From contig CAKUXM010000005.1 in assembly GCA_934700335.1 (NCBI GenBank), positions 43,065-107,064 of the forward strand: a stretch of 64,000 nt of DNA, read 5' to 3'. Source of the stretch: an uncultured Candidatus Melainabacteria bacterium (GTDB lineage Bacteria; Cyanobacteriota; Vampirovibrionia; Gastranaerophilales; Gastranaerophilaceae). The position numbers and the translations under genes were made by a program. Below, piece by piece: positions 16,333 to 23,884 of this stretch; position 1 is the first letter of the stretch; each line of letters opens with the position of its first letter. The notes under the pieces are model-generated. The model was not told the origin of the DNA and did not search any database. It was given only the letters and a program-made list of their open reading frames with translations.

Positions 16333-17853
16333 TTATGCGTTAACAAATGTGTTTTTAAATGCGTCAAGATTTTTTGATAAATCTTTTTTATCATCGTCTG
16401 TTAAAGCTTCACCATTATTTAATCTCTCGATTAATTGTGGCATATTAGCTGAGTAGTAATCGAACCAATCTTTTTTGAATTGGCTGATATTTTTGTTTTC
16501 AATATCATCTAATACACCTTCGTTAGCTGCAAACAAGATACTTACTTGTTGAGCAACGCTTAATGGCATATATTGTGGTTGTTTCAATACTTCAGTCAAT
16601 TTTTGACCTCTTAACAATTGCTTTTTAGTTGCAGGATCTAAGTCTGATGCAAATTGAGCAAATGCTTCAAGTTCTCTGAATTGAGCCAAGTCAAGTCTTA
16701 ATTTACCAGCAACTTGTTTGATAGCTTTAGTTTGAGCGGCACCACCTACACGAGATACTGAAATACCTGCGTTGATGGCAGGTCTGATACCTGCGTTAAA
16801 CAAGTTTGATTCCAAGAAAATTTGACCGTCTGTAATTGAAATTACGTTTGTAGGGATATATGCTGATACGTCCCCTGCTTGTGTTTCAATGATTGGTAAT
16901 GCTGTAATACTACCGCCACCTAGTTTATCATTCAATTTTACCGCACGTTCTAATAATCTTGAGTGTAAGTAGAATACATCACCTGGATATGCTTCACGTC
17001 CTGGTGGTCTTCTCAATAACAAGCTCATTGCACGATATGCTTGTGCGTGTTTAGTTAAGTCATCATAGATAATTAATACGTGTTTCCCTTGTTCCAAGAA
17101 ACCTTCTGCTATCGCTGAACCTGAGAATGGTGCAATATATTGTAATGGAGCTGCATCGTTAGCTGTTGCTGATACGATGATTGTGTAATCCATAGCGCCA
17201 TTATTTTCTAATGTTTTTGCTAATTGTGCAACAGTTGATGCTTTTTGACCAATTGCAACATAGATACAAATTACATCTTGACCTTTTTGGTTGATGATTG
17301 TATCAATTGCAATAGCTGTTTTTCCAGTTTGTCTATCACCAATGATAAGTTCACGTTGACCACGTCCAATTGGTGTCAATGCGTCAATCGCTGTTAAACC
17401 AGTTTGTAGTGGTTGATGTACAGATTTTCTTGCTACGATACCTGCTGCAACTTTTTCGATTGGCATTGTTTTTTCAGATTTGATTTCGCCTTTGCCATCT
17501 AAAGGTTGTCCTGTTGGGCTTACTATTCTACCAATTAAGCCTTCACCTACTGGTGCAGAAGCAATTCTTCCAGTTGTTTTAACTGTCATTCCTTCTTTGA
17601 TGTGTTGGTAGTCCCCTAAAATTACAACACCGACATTATCTTCTTCTAGGTTTAAGGTGATACCTAATGTGCCTTTACCGTCTTGGAATTCTACCAATTC
17701 GTTTGACATTACGTTTCTTAATCCATACAATCTAGCAATACCGTCGCCAATTTCTAGAACTGTACCGATATTAGAGATTTCTGTAACAGAGTCGTAATTT
17801 TCTACTTTTGTTTTGATTATTGATGTTATCTCATCAGGATTAATTACTGCCAT
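16333..17853 (-). CDS. atpA: ATP synthase F1 alpha subunit
   Basis: Non-catalytic nucleotide-binding subunit of the F1 hexamer. The 506-residue length is typical. Walker A is GDRQTGKTAIAID, Walker B is HVLIIYDDLTKHA, and the region RPPGREAYPGDVFYLHSRLLER is near-universal in AtpA; the C-terminal helical domain is complete. AAGAGGT lies before the ATG. It is separated by ten bases from atpH upstream and twelve from atpG downstream. Confidence 0.98.
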   Translation of the reverse strand: MAVINPDEITSIIKTKVENYDSVTEISNIGTVLEIGDGIARLYGLRNVMSNELVEFQDGKGTLGITLNLEEDNVGVVILGDYQHIKEGMTVKTTGRIASAPVGEGLIGRIVSPTGQPLDGKGEIKSEKTMPIEKVAAGIVARKSVHQPLQTGLTAIDALTPIGRGQRELIIGDRQTGKTAIAIDTIINQKGQDVICIYVAIGQKASTVAQLAKTLENNGAMDYTIIVSATANDAAPLQYIAPFSGSAIAEGFLEQGKHVLIIYDDLTKHAQAYRAMSLLLRRPPGREAYPGDVFYLHSRLLERAVKLNDKLGGGSITALPIIETQAGDVSAYIPTNVISITDGQIFLESNLFNAGIRPAINAGISVSRVGGAAQTKAIKQVAGKLRLDLAQFRELEAFAQFASDLDPATKKQLLRGQKLTEVLKQPQYMPLSVAQQVSILFAANEGVLDDIENKNISQFKKDWFDYYSANMPQLIERLNNGEALTDDDKKDLSKNLDAFKNTFVNA

Positions 17854-17863
17854 TTTCTACCTC

Positions 17864-18421
17864 TTATTTTATCATTTCTTTGCTTAAATCTTCTAATTTG
17901 TGTCTTAGCGAATTATCAATTACGCTATCTCCAATTTTTATTACTAAACCTGCAATAATTTCTGCATCTTGTTCAAAATTGATAATTACAGATTTTTTTA
18001 ATTTTTCTTCTAATTTTTGTTTTAGTCTATTTTTAGCATCTTCTTTCATTTCAACAGCAGAAACTACTTCTACTCTTTCTAATCCTTTGATTAAATCAAG
18101 TTCGTGTTCGTATGCGTATACGATATATTTGAATGCTGAAAATCTGTTTTTATCAATTAGAACTTTTACAAAATTCTTAACTGTAAGACTGATTGAATCT
18201 TTAAAAATTTCATCAACGATATCCTTTTTGTCGTCAATACCAACAACAGGATTTGACAAAACATCATTCAAGTCTGGAGATGTTTTAAGCGTATCGCTTA
18301 TTGTTTTCAAATCGTTTAGAATTTCATCTGAAGTTATAACTCCAGCATTTTGTAATTCAATTAATGCTTGAGCATATCTTTTTGATACAACTAAAAATTT
18401 ATTTTGTGCAAGTTCTGTCAT
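17864..18421 (-). CDS. atpH: ATP synthase delta subunit (OSCP-like)
   Basis: Links the peripheral stalk to the top of F1. The 185-residue protein has the N-terminal helical domain (VVSKRYAQALIELQN, LNDVLSNPVVGIDDKKDIVDEIF) and the C-terminal part with VEVVSAVEMKEDAK and the conserved G.VIKIGD.VIDNSLR.KL. The start overlaps the atpF stop by one base. Confidence 0.95.
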   Translation of the reverse strand: MTELAQNKFLVVSKRYAQALIELQNAGVITSDEILNDLKTISDTLKTSPDLNDVLSNPVVGIDDKKDIVDEIFKDSISLTVKNFVKVLIDKNRFSAFKYIVYAYEHELDLIKGLERVEVVSAVEMKEDAKNRLKQKLEEKLKKSVIINFEQDAEIIAGLVIKIGDSVIDNSLRHKLEDLSKEMIK

Positions 18422-18930
18422 TATAAGTTTAACCCATCTAATTTATCTATACTTTCATTGATATATTTGTCTTGAAGAGCTTCGTTGTTTCTCAAAGTGT
18501 CTTTAATATGATTTTTAGCAACTTCAAGAGAAGCTTTAGAGGCTTTTTTCATCAATGAGTTATATATGATTTTTTCTTCTGCTTCAATAATTTTCTTTGC
18601 ATTTTTTTCGATGCTTTCAGTTTGTTTTTTAGCATCTTCTGCAATTTTTTCGCTTAATTTAGAAGCTGTAACTTTCGCATCTGAAAGAATTGTTTCAACT
18701 TCTGTAGCTACATTCTTCACAGACTCTTCTGCTTTTGCCAGGTCTTTGATTGCTACTTCTTTTGCTTCTTTTGACGCTTCAACCATCTGTTGAATTTTTG
18801 CTTGAAGGTTTTCTATGATTTTATTAACGTCAATTTTTTTGCAAAGGTATGCCAAAATTAACACGAAAACTACGAAGTTTAGTGTGTTTGACTCTACTAT
18901 TACGTTCCAAAATTGTGCTAAATTTTCCAT
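18421..18930 (-). CDS. atpF: ATP synthase F0 subunit b
   Basis: Peripheral stalk subunit of 169 residues. One N-terminal membrane helix (about residues 15-32, NFVVFVLILAYLCKK) is followed by a long charged coiled coil. A second, different b-type gene directly upstream makes the stalk a b/b' heterodimer, as in Cyanobacteria, chloroplasts and some photosynthetic proteobacteria. I assign b here from its position after b'. Four bases separate it from b'. Confidence 0.92.
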   Translation of the reverse strand: MENLAQFWNVIVESNTLNFVVFVLILAYLCKKIDVNKIIENLQAKIQQMVEASKEAKEVAIKDLAKAEESVKNVATEVETILSDAKVTASKLSEKIAEDAKKQTESIEKNAKKIIEAEEKIIYNSLMKKASKASLEVAKNHIKDTLRNNEALQDKYINESIDKLDGLNL

Positions 18931-18934
18931 TTAA

Positions 18935-19408
18935 TTATCCTTCTTGCATTATTTTGTTGATAGCATCATAGTCAGCGTTTGAAATGTTAACGTTTTCACC
19001 TAAAATTTTTGATGAAATTGTTTCTGCAATACCAACTACATGACCTTTTAACTCATCTGTTACTTGATTAGAAGTGTTCGCTAATTCTTCTTTTTTGGCT
19101 TTTACTTCTTCGTTAGCAACATTTTTTGCGTTAGCGCAAACTTGAGCTTTTTCATTTTTAGCATTATCTGTAATTTCAACCATTGTTTTTCTTGCATCAC
19201 TACCAGCTCTTGCAATTCTATCTGCTCTATCTTTGATTAAAGCAGTTGCTTTTTCGTTGGCTGTGTTTGCATCGTTGTAATTTCCGTCAACAAATTGTCT
19301 TCTTTCTTTTACAATTTTATCCAATGGTCTATATAGTATTTGATTCATTAATATTACAAATACTATAAAACTTACAAATGATACTAAAAATGTTGCATTA
19401 AATTCCAT
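18935..19408 (-). CDS. atpF': ATP synthase F0 subunit b'
   Basis: Second b-type stalk subunit, 157 residues. The N-terminal helix FNATFLVSFVSFIVFVILM is followed by the conserved NQILYRPLDKIVKERR and a coiled coil. The position between c and b is that of b' (named atpG in cyanobacteria), and the sequence is clearly distinct from the downstream b. AAAGGAA precedes the ATG. Confidence 0.92.
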   Translation of the reverse strand: MEFNATFLVSFVSFIVFVILMNQILYRPLDKIVKERRQFVDGNYNDANTANEKATALIKDRADRIARAGSDARKTMVEITDNAKNEKAQVCANAKNVANEEVKAKKEELANTSNQVTDELKGHVVGIAETISSKILGENVNISNADYDAINKIMQEG

Positions 19409-19446
19409 GATTTTTCCTTTAAAATTCTTTGACCTTTATTTAAGTA

Positions 19447-19692
19447 TTAAACAAGACCTACTAATTTCATAGCGATGAATAATGCGTACAAAGCACAAGC
19501 TTCTGATAAAGCAGCACCCATCAAGAAGAAACCAACTGCTTTACCAGCGATTTCTGGTTGTCTTGAAATACTTTCTAATAAACCTTTTGTTGCGATACCG
19601 ATACCAAGTCCTGCACCAACTGCACCAAAACCGATTGCAACACCTGCACCTAATTGTGCTAATTCTGAAATTGTTTGAACTTCTGCTGTCAT
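19447..19692 (-). CDS. atpE: ATP synthase F0 subunit c (proton type predicted)
   Basis: Rotor-ring proteolipid of 81 residues: two hydrophobic helices joined by the SRQPE loop. The ion-binding carboxylate is E64 (ALSEACALY). Sodium-binding c subunits have Gln in helix 1 and Ser/Thr after the Glu; here the aligned positions are Ile (I31, in GLGIGIAT) and Ala, so proton coupling is predicted. Upstream is a strong AAAAGGAG. A 43-base gap precedes it after atpB. Confidence 0.97.
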   Translation of the reverse strand: MTAEVQTISELAQLGAGVAIGFGAVGAGLGIGIATKGLLESISRQPEIAGKAVGFFLMGAALSEACALYALFIAMKLVGLV

Positions 19693-19735
19693 TTTTTTTC
19701 TCCTTTTATTTTATTTATAATTTTCTATATTTTTT

Positions 19736-20422
19736 CTACTCTTCTTCATTTACAGCCATTGATACATAAGCGATTGTTAACATCATGAATACCAAAGCTT
19801 GTACAAATGCTACGAAAACTTCAAAGAACATTATTGGTAATGGCAGGAAGTATGCAAAGATACCTAACATTACACCAACAAGAACTTCACCTACAAAGAT
19901 ATTACAGAATAAACGAAGAGCCAAACTGAATGGTCTTGTAATCATATCAAGCAGGTCAATTAAAAACATTACTATACCAGGGAAACTAAGTCCATGATAG
20001 AAAAAATGGATACCTTTTTTCTTAATACCAACAATCAAATAGTATAACAATACGATAATAGCTAGAGCAGCTGTCATATTAATATCGTTTGTTGGTGATG
20101 CTAATTCACCTGTCTTTAAGTGAATTAATCTCATAGGGATTTGTCCCATTAAGTTTGCAACAACGATAAATAAGAATAATGATGCTGCAAGTGGAACATG
20201 TTTTCTGCCTTCTTCTCCAATCATTTGATCTACTTGATCCCAGAAAAAGCCCATTACCGATTCGCAAAAAGCTTGTAATTTTGATGGTATCACAGATAAT
20301 TTACGTGTAGCAACAAATGCAAAAATTAATATTGCAGCCATTGCAACCCACATGGTCAAAATTGTGTCCATGTTTACGGCTGAATTACCTATATATTCTA
20401 TCCAATGTCCCTCTGTACTCAT
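19736..20422 (-). CDS. atpB: ATP synthase F0 subunit a
   Basis: Membrane subunit of 228 residues that carries the proton half-channels. The essential Arg is in SLALRLFCNIFVGE, and the helices fit the family. The N-terminus (GHWIEYIGNSAVNMDTILTMW) and PLAASLFLFIVVANLMGQIP are typical. First gene of the seven-gene operon; no atpI precedes it. GAGAAGGATAAATAA lies before the ATG. Confidence 0.97.
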   Translation of the reverse strand: MSTEGHWIEYIGNSAVNMDTILTMWVAMAAILIFAFVATRKLSVIPSKLQAFCESVMGFFWDQVDQMIGEEGRKHVPLAASLFLFIVVANLMGQIPMRLIHLKTGELASPTNDINMTAALAIIVLLYYLIVGIKKKGIHFFYHGLSFPGIVMFLIDLLDMITRPFSLALRLFCNIFVGEVLVGVMLGIFAYFLPLPIMFFEVFVAFVQALVFMMLTIAYVSMAVNEEE

Positions 20423-20447
20423 TTATTTATCCTTCTCTTCTTTCTTC

Positions 20448-20504
20448 ATTATATATACCTAAATTTAAAATTGCAAAAATATTTTTTTTGTTACAATGAA
20501 GTTA
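20448..20504. promoter_or_regulatory. Overlapping divergent promoters of the atp operon and birA
   Basis: TTGCAA at 20471-20476 is self-complementary and can act as -35 on both strands. On the minus strand it lies 17 bases from TATAAT (20448-20453) and drives atpB. On the plus strand it lies 15 bases from an extended -10 TGTTACAAT (20489-20497), which ends six bases before the birA ATG at 20504. Polymerase should be unable to use both at once. The plus-strand spacing is short. Confidence 0.6.
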
Positions 20505-21220
20505 TGACTATATATACATTTAATGAACTAAATTCGACAAATTTACATTTGAAACAGAATTTTAATAGTTACAGAAATTTTGATGTTATTTTAGCAAATC
20601 ATCAAACAAATGGTTATGGTAGATTTAAGCGTGCATGGCTAGATTTAGGCAATGATAATATTTTTATGAGTATATGTTTAAAATTAGATGATTTTAGTGA
20701 AAATATTTTGGGTATAACTCAATATACTGCGTTAATTCTTGCTAAAACTTTTGAATTATATAAAATTAATCCAACTATTAAATGGTCAAATGATATTTTA
20801 ATTAATGCCAAAAAGATTTCTGGTATCTTGGCAGAATCTGTTATTAAACATGGTAACTTTGAGGGTATCGTTTTAGGAATTGGTATAAATATTAATGCCC
20901 CCAAAAACAGCTTTGATAATGTTAATCAAAAAGTAACTTCTCTAAAAGAAGAAACTTCGAGTACAATTGATAAAAATGAATTTATTGACAAGTTCATGGA
21001 TATCTTTAAAAAAGATTACGACTTGTTTTTAGAAAATGGTTTTGCTGAATTTAGAGTTGAATATAAATCTTATTTAAATTGTTTAAACAAAGAAATTTCT
21101 TTAAAGAATGGCGAGAATACAATTACCGGTATAGCAAAAGACGTAACAAATTCCGGTATGTTACTTTTAGAAACTGATGGCAAAATTCAAGAAATATCTG
21201 CAGGCGATATTAGTTATTAA
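20504..21220 (+). CDS. birA: Biotin-[acetyl-CoA-carboxylase] ligase
   Basis: Activates biotin with ATP and attaches it to the biotin carrier protein of acetyl-CoA carboxylase. I place the start at 20504 (MTIYTFNELNSTN), not the longer frame from 20405, because an extended -10 box ends six bases before it and the extra residues are unlike the family. The 238-residue product has only the catalytic and C-terminal domains, with no DNA-binding HTH, so it cannot act as a repressor. Motifs: NGYGRFKRAW, IKWSNDILIN, KKISGILAES and GIGININAP. Its end overlaps the convergent sigma gene by four bases. Confidence 0.92.
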   Translation: MTIYTFNELNSTNLHLKQNFNSYRNFDVILANHQTNGYGRFKRAWLDLGNDNIFMSICLKLDDFSENILGITQYTALILAKTFELYKINPTIKWSNDILINAKKISGILAESVIKHGNFEGIVLGIGININAPKNSFDNVNQKVTSLKEETSSTIDKNEFIDKFMDIFKKDYDLFLENGFAEFRVEYKSYLNCLNKEISLKNGENTITGIAKDVTNSGMLLLETDGKIQEISAGDISY

Positions 21221-21882
21221 TAATCAGTTTGGTCGTGGTTTTCAAGATACTCTCTTACAAAATTAAGTGCTGATTGAACGATACGTGTAATTCTTGAAGA
21301 AGACAATCCTACTTGTCTTGCAATATCTTTTACTTGCATGTTTCTGTAAAAACGATACTCAACGATTGTTCTGTCTTTTTGAGGAAGTTGAGCGATTGCT
21401 TCCTTAATCATTCTGCCCATTTCTGTAATTTCTGCAGCTTCATCTGGCATTGCTTTTGTATCTTTTACAAAGTCGAATGGAGAATCATTGTCAGAACCAG
21501 CCATAGCTAAGCTATCAATAGATAGGATTGTTTCGTAAACAGCCTCTCTAACTTTTGAAGGTGTTACTGTAACTTCTCCATTTTCATCTTCTGTATATTC
21601 TTCGCCTTCGCCTTCTTTTTTGTGTTTTAAAGAATACCATTTATAACGACTTCTAAGTTCGTTTCTAATAGCCCATCTTACGGCAGTACCGATATAAGCA
21701 GAATTGTATTTTTCTAATTGCTCTTCTGTTTTGTCTTTTATCATAGATTGGACAGCAATAATACCAATGCTAACTAGTTCTTCGTATTCTACCATGTGCG
21801 TAGGTATTCTACGTTGTTCTACTTTAGCAACCTTCTGTACAATATCTATGTATTCTTTTAATCTTTCGTTACTTTGTATCAT
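21217..21882 (-). CDS. RNA polymerase sigma factor, FliA/WhiG-like group
   Basis: A sigma-70 family factor of 221 residues. Region 2 is seen in HMVEYEELVSIGIIAVQSMI and TAVRWAIRNELRSRYKW; region 4 is LPQKDRTIVEYRFYRN followed by an HTH, DIARQVGLSSSRITRIVQSA. Its size and region 4 resemble the flagellar/sporulation FliA-WhiG class, not the primary sigma. A middle acidic segment (GEGEEYTEDENGEVTV) is unusual. A TATAAT at 21893-21898 with AAGACA 17 bases further upstream gives it its own promoter, with a very short leader and no clear ribosome site. It lies 29 bases downstream of flhB, suggesting a link to the export apparatus, but its regulon cannot be seen. Confidence 0.85.
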   Translation of the reverse strand: MIQSNERLKEYIDIVQKVAKVEQRRIPTHMVEYEELVSIGIIAVQSMIKDKTEEQLEKYNSAYIGTAVRWAIRNELRSRYKWYSLKHKKEGEGEEYTEDENGEVTVTPSKVREAVYETILSIDSLAMAGSDNDSPFDFVKDTKAMPDEAAEITEMGRMIKEAIAQLPQKDRTIVEYRFYRNMQVKDIARQVGLSSSRITRIVQSALNFVREYLENHDQTDY

Positions 21883-21911
21883 TAAGAGCTCTATTATATT
21901 TTTTAATTACA

Positions 21912-22973
21912 TTAATGTCTTTGTTTTTTTAAATTATAAACAAAAAGTAAAATTTCTGCAACTGCCTTGTATAACTCAGGCGGAATCAATTGATTGACCT
22001 CTACCATACGGTATAATGCCCTCGCAACAGGGGCATTGTCGATTACGGGAACTTGATTTTGCTCTGCAAGTTCAATAATCTGTCTTGCGATAAGCTCTGA
22101 CCCTTTTGCTGTTAGCATTGGCGAATCCATTGATTCTTGGTCATATTTTAATGCACAAGCGACGTGAAGTGGATTTCTTACTACAAAGTCGGCTTCTGCA
22201 ACACTATCCATCATACCTCTATGTAACATTTGCATACGTCTTTGACGTAGTGCTGCCTTTACATTTGGATCACCTTCGGTGTTTTTGTATTCGTCTTTGA
22301 TTTCTTTAAATGACATTTTTTGGTCTTTTAAGAATTTCCATTTTGTCATTCCATAATCGGCTGCAGCAATTACTAAGAATGCAATACATGCTTTTGTGAT
22401 AAAATCTGACATTAATTTACCAAACTCAATCATTACGGCAAAATTGTTATCAATTTCTGATAATCTTAAAATGTTAGGCAAATGGCTAGAATAACACATC
22501 CAACCAATATAACCTAATATGATTACCTTGATTATGTTTTTAAACAATTCAAAAAGAGTCTTAATGCTCATAATATTTTTGAAATATTTTGTTGGGTTAA
22601 GCTTATCAAGCTTCGGCATCAATGGTGCCGTTGCAACTAGAGGTCCAACTTGAATAAAGTCAGCCATAATTGCTACAAACCATGCCACAAACAAAATTGG
22701 ACCAATGATAAGTAATGTAGGGATTACCGCCATTGTTAATGCGTACAATGTTCCTATTACGTCTAAATTTGCATTCGGTATCTGTTCATACAGAAGGACG
22801 TATAGTTTTGTGATTTGGTGCCAAATAAAGGGGGCAAGTCCATTAATAGTTGCAAATAAAACAAGCAGTGAAATAGCTGTTGAAAAATCCTTAGATTTTA
22901 CAACTTGTCCTTCTTCTCTTGCTTTTTTCAGTTTTTGCGGTGTGGCATCAAACTGCTTATCTTCATCACCCAT
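21912..22973 (-). CDS. flhB: FlhB/YscU-family type III export switch protein with variant NPLH site
   Basis: A 353-residue protein with the FlhB layout. The N-terminal DATPQKLKKAREEGQVVKSK is near-diagnostic. Four hydrophobic segments follow (about 33-50, 80-105, 145-165, 185-205), then the charged linker KDEYKNTEGDPNVKAALR and a cytoplasmic domain. The self-cleavage motif, normally NPTH, reads NPLH here (N267, P268, L269, H270, confirmed from the nucleotides). The cleaving Asn-Pro bond is kept, so processing may still occur. FlhB sets substrate specificity of flagellar or type III export. No other flagellar gene is in the window. Good AAGGAA ribosome site. Confidence 0.93.
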   Translation of the reverse strand: MGDEDKQFDATPQKLKKAREEGQVVKSKDFSTAISLLVLFATINGLAPFIWHQITKLYVLLYEQIPNANLDVIGTLYALTMAVIPTLLIIGPILFVAWFVAIMADFIQVGPLVATAPLMPKLDKLNPTKYFKNIMSIKTLFELFKNIIKVIILGYIGWMCYSSHLPNILRLSEIDNNFAVMIEFGKLMSDFITKACIAFLVIAAADYGMTKWKFLKDQKMSFKEIKDEYKNTEGDPNVKAALRQRRMQMLHRGMMDSVAEADFVVRNPLHVACALKYDQESMDSPMLTAKGSELIARQIIELAEQNQVPVIDNAPVARALYRMVEVNQLIPPELYKAVAEILLFVYNLKKQRH

Positions 22974-23068
22974 TTATATTTCCTTAATTCTTACAAATAT
23001 CTTAATTTAAAGAAATAATCCTTTCAAGTTAATGAAAGGATTATTAAGAAAATTTTATTATTTTAAGC

Positions 23069-23722
23069 TTAGCCTTCAACGATTTTGATACCTGAGCTTG
23101 TACCAATACGTGTTGCACCAGCTTCAATAACAGCAATTGCATCTTCTTTAGAACGTACACCACCTGAAGCTTTTACTTCCATTCCGTGTGGAGCTACAAT
23201 ATCATGCATAATTTTAACGTCTTCTGGTTTTGCACCAACGCCACCTTTTACAAAGCCTGTTGATGTTTTAACTAAGTCAGCACCAGCTTCAACGCATAAT
23301 TCGCATGCTTTTGCTATTTCTTCTTTTGTTAATAAATCTGTCTCTAGGATAACTTTTAGGTTTGTTTTACCGCAAGCTTCTTTAACCATTTTTATGTCTC
23401 TTACAATGTAATCGTAGTCTTTGCTTTTCATTGCTGAAACGTTCATAACCATATCAATTTCATCAGCGCCGTCTTCAATAGCAGTTTTAGCTTCAAAAGC
23501 TGTAACTTCTGATTTGCTTGCGCCTAAAGGAAATCCTACTACTGTTACGATTTTTACGTCTGAACCAGCTAAGTTTTCTTTCGCTAATGATACGTAAGCT
23601 GGGTTTACGCAAACACCTAAAAATTTATGTTCTTTTGCTTCGTTAAATAATTTGATTAAATCGTCTTTTGTGCAATCTTGTTTTAATAATGTGTGTTCTA
23701 CATATTCGTTTAGTGGTTTCAT
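23069..23722 (-). CDS. deoC: Deoxyribose-phosphate aldolase
   Basis: Cleaves 2-deoxyribose 5-phosphate to glyceraldehyde 3-phosphate and acetaldehyde in deoxynucleoside breakdown. A 217-residue TIM barrel with the Schiff-base Lys K152 (DLVKTSTGF), the proton-relay Lys K184 (VKASGGVRS) and Asp D90 (EIDMVMN). The N-terminus (EYVEHTLLKQDCT) and IGTSSG phosphate site are typical. Ribosome site ACGGAG. Single gene. Works downstream of DeoB (13863-15038). Confidence 0.97.
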   Translation of the reverse strand: MKPLNEYVEHTLLKQDCTKDDLIKLFNEAKEHKFLGVCVNPAYVSLAKENLAGSDVKIVTVVGFPLGASKSEVTAFEAKTAIEDGADEIDMVMNVSAMKSKDYDYIVRDIKMVKEACGKTNLKVILETDLLTKEEIAKACELCVEAGADLVKTSTGFVKGGVGAKPEDVKIMHDIVAPHGMEVKASGGVRSKEDAIAVIEAGATRIGTSSGIKIVEG

Positions 23723-23884
23723 ATAAACTCCGTCCTTTCCTTTTATATTTATAATTTTAATATAAATACTATTTTTTCAAAATCTTAAACTCAATTTTGT
23801 GTAATTTTGTTAAGATACATTTATTTTCCGGGTTTATTTTCGCTTTACCATGTTACTATTTTAGTAGTTGTTGTGGGGAAGAGT

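Noticed and set aside
17880..18371. 163-codon plus-strand open frame opposite atpH
   Set aside because: It is the antisense of a certain gene, low-complexity Ser/Phe-rich, with no ribosome site. Several similar frames lie opposite nusB, gyrA, atpF, tsf and pyrG and were left out for the same reason.
20405..20503. N-terminal extension of birA
   Set aside because: It would overlap the atpB start region and is hydrophobic, not an HTH domain; the promoter lies within it.
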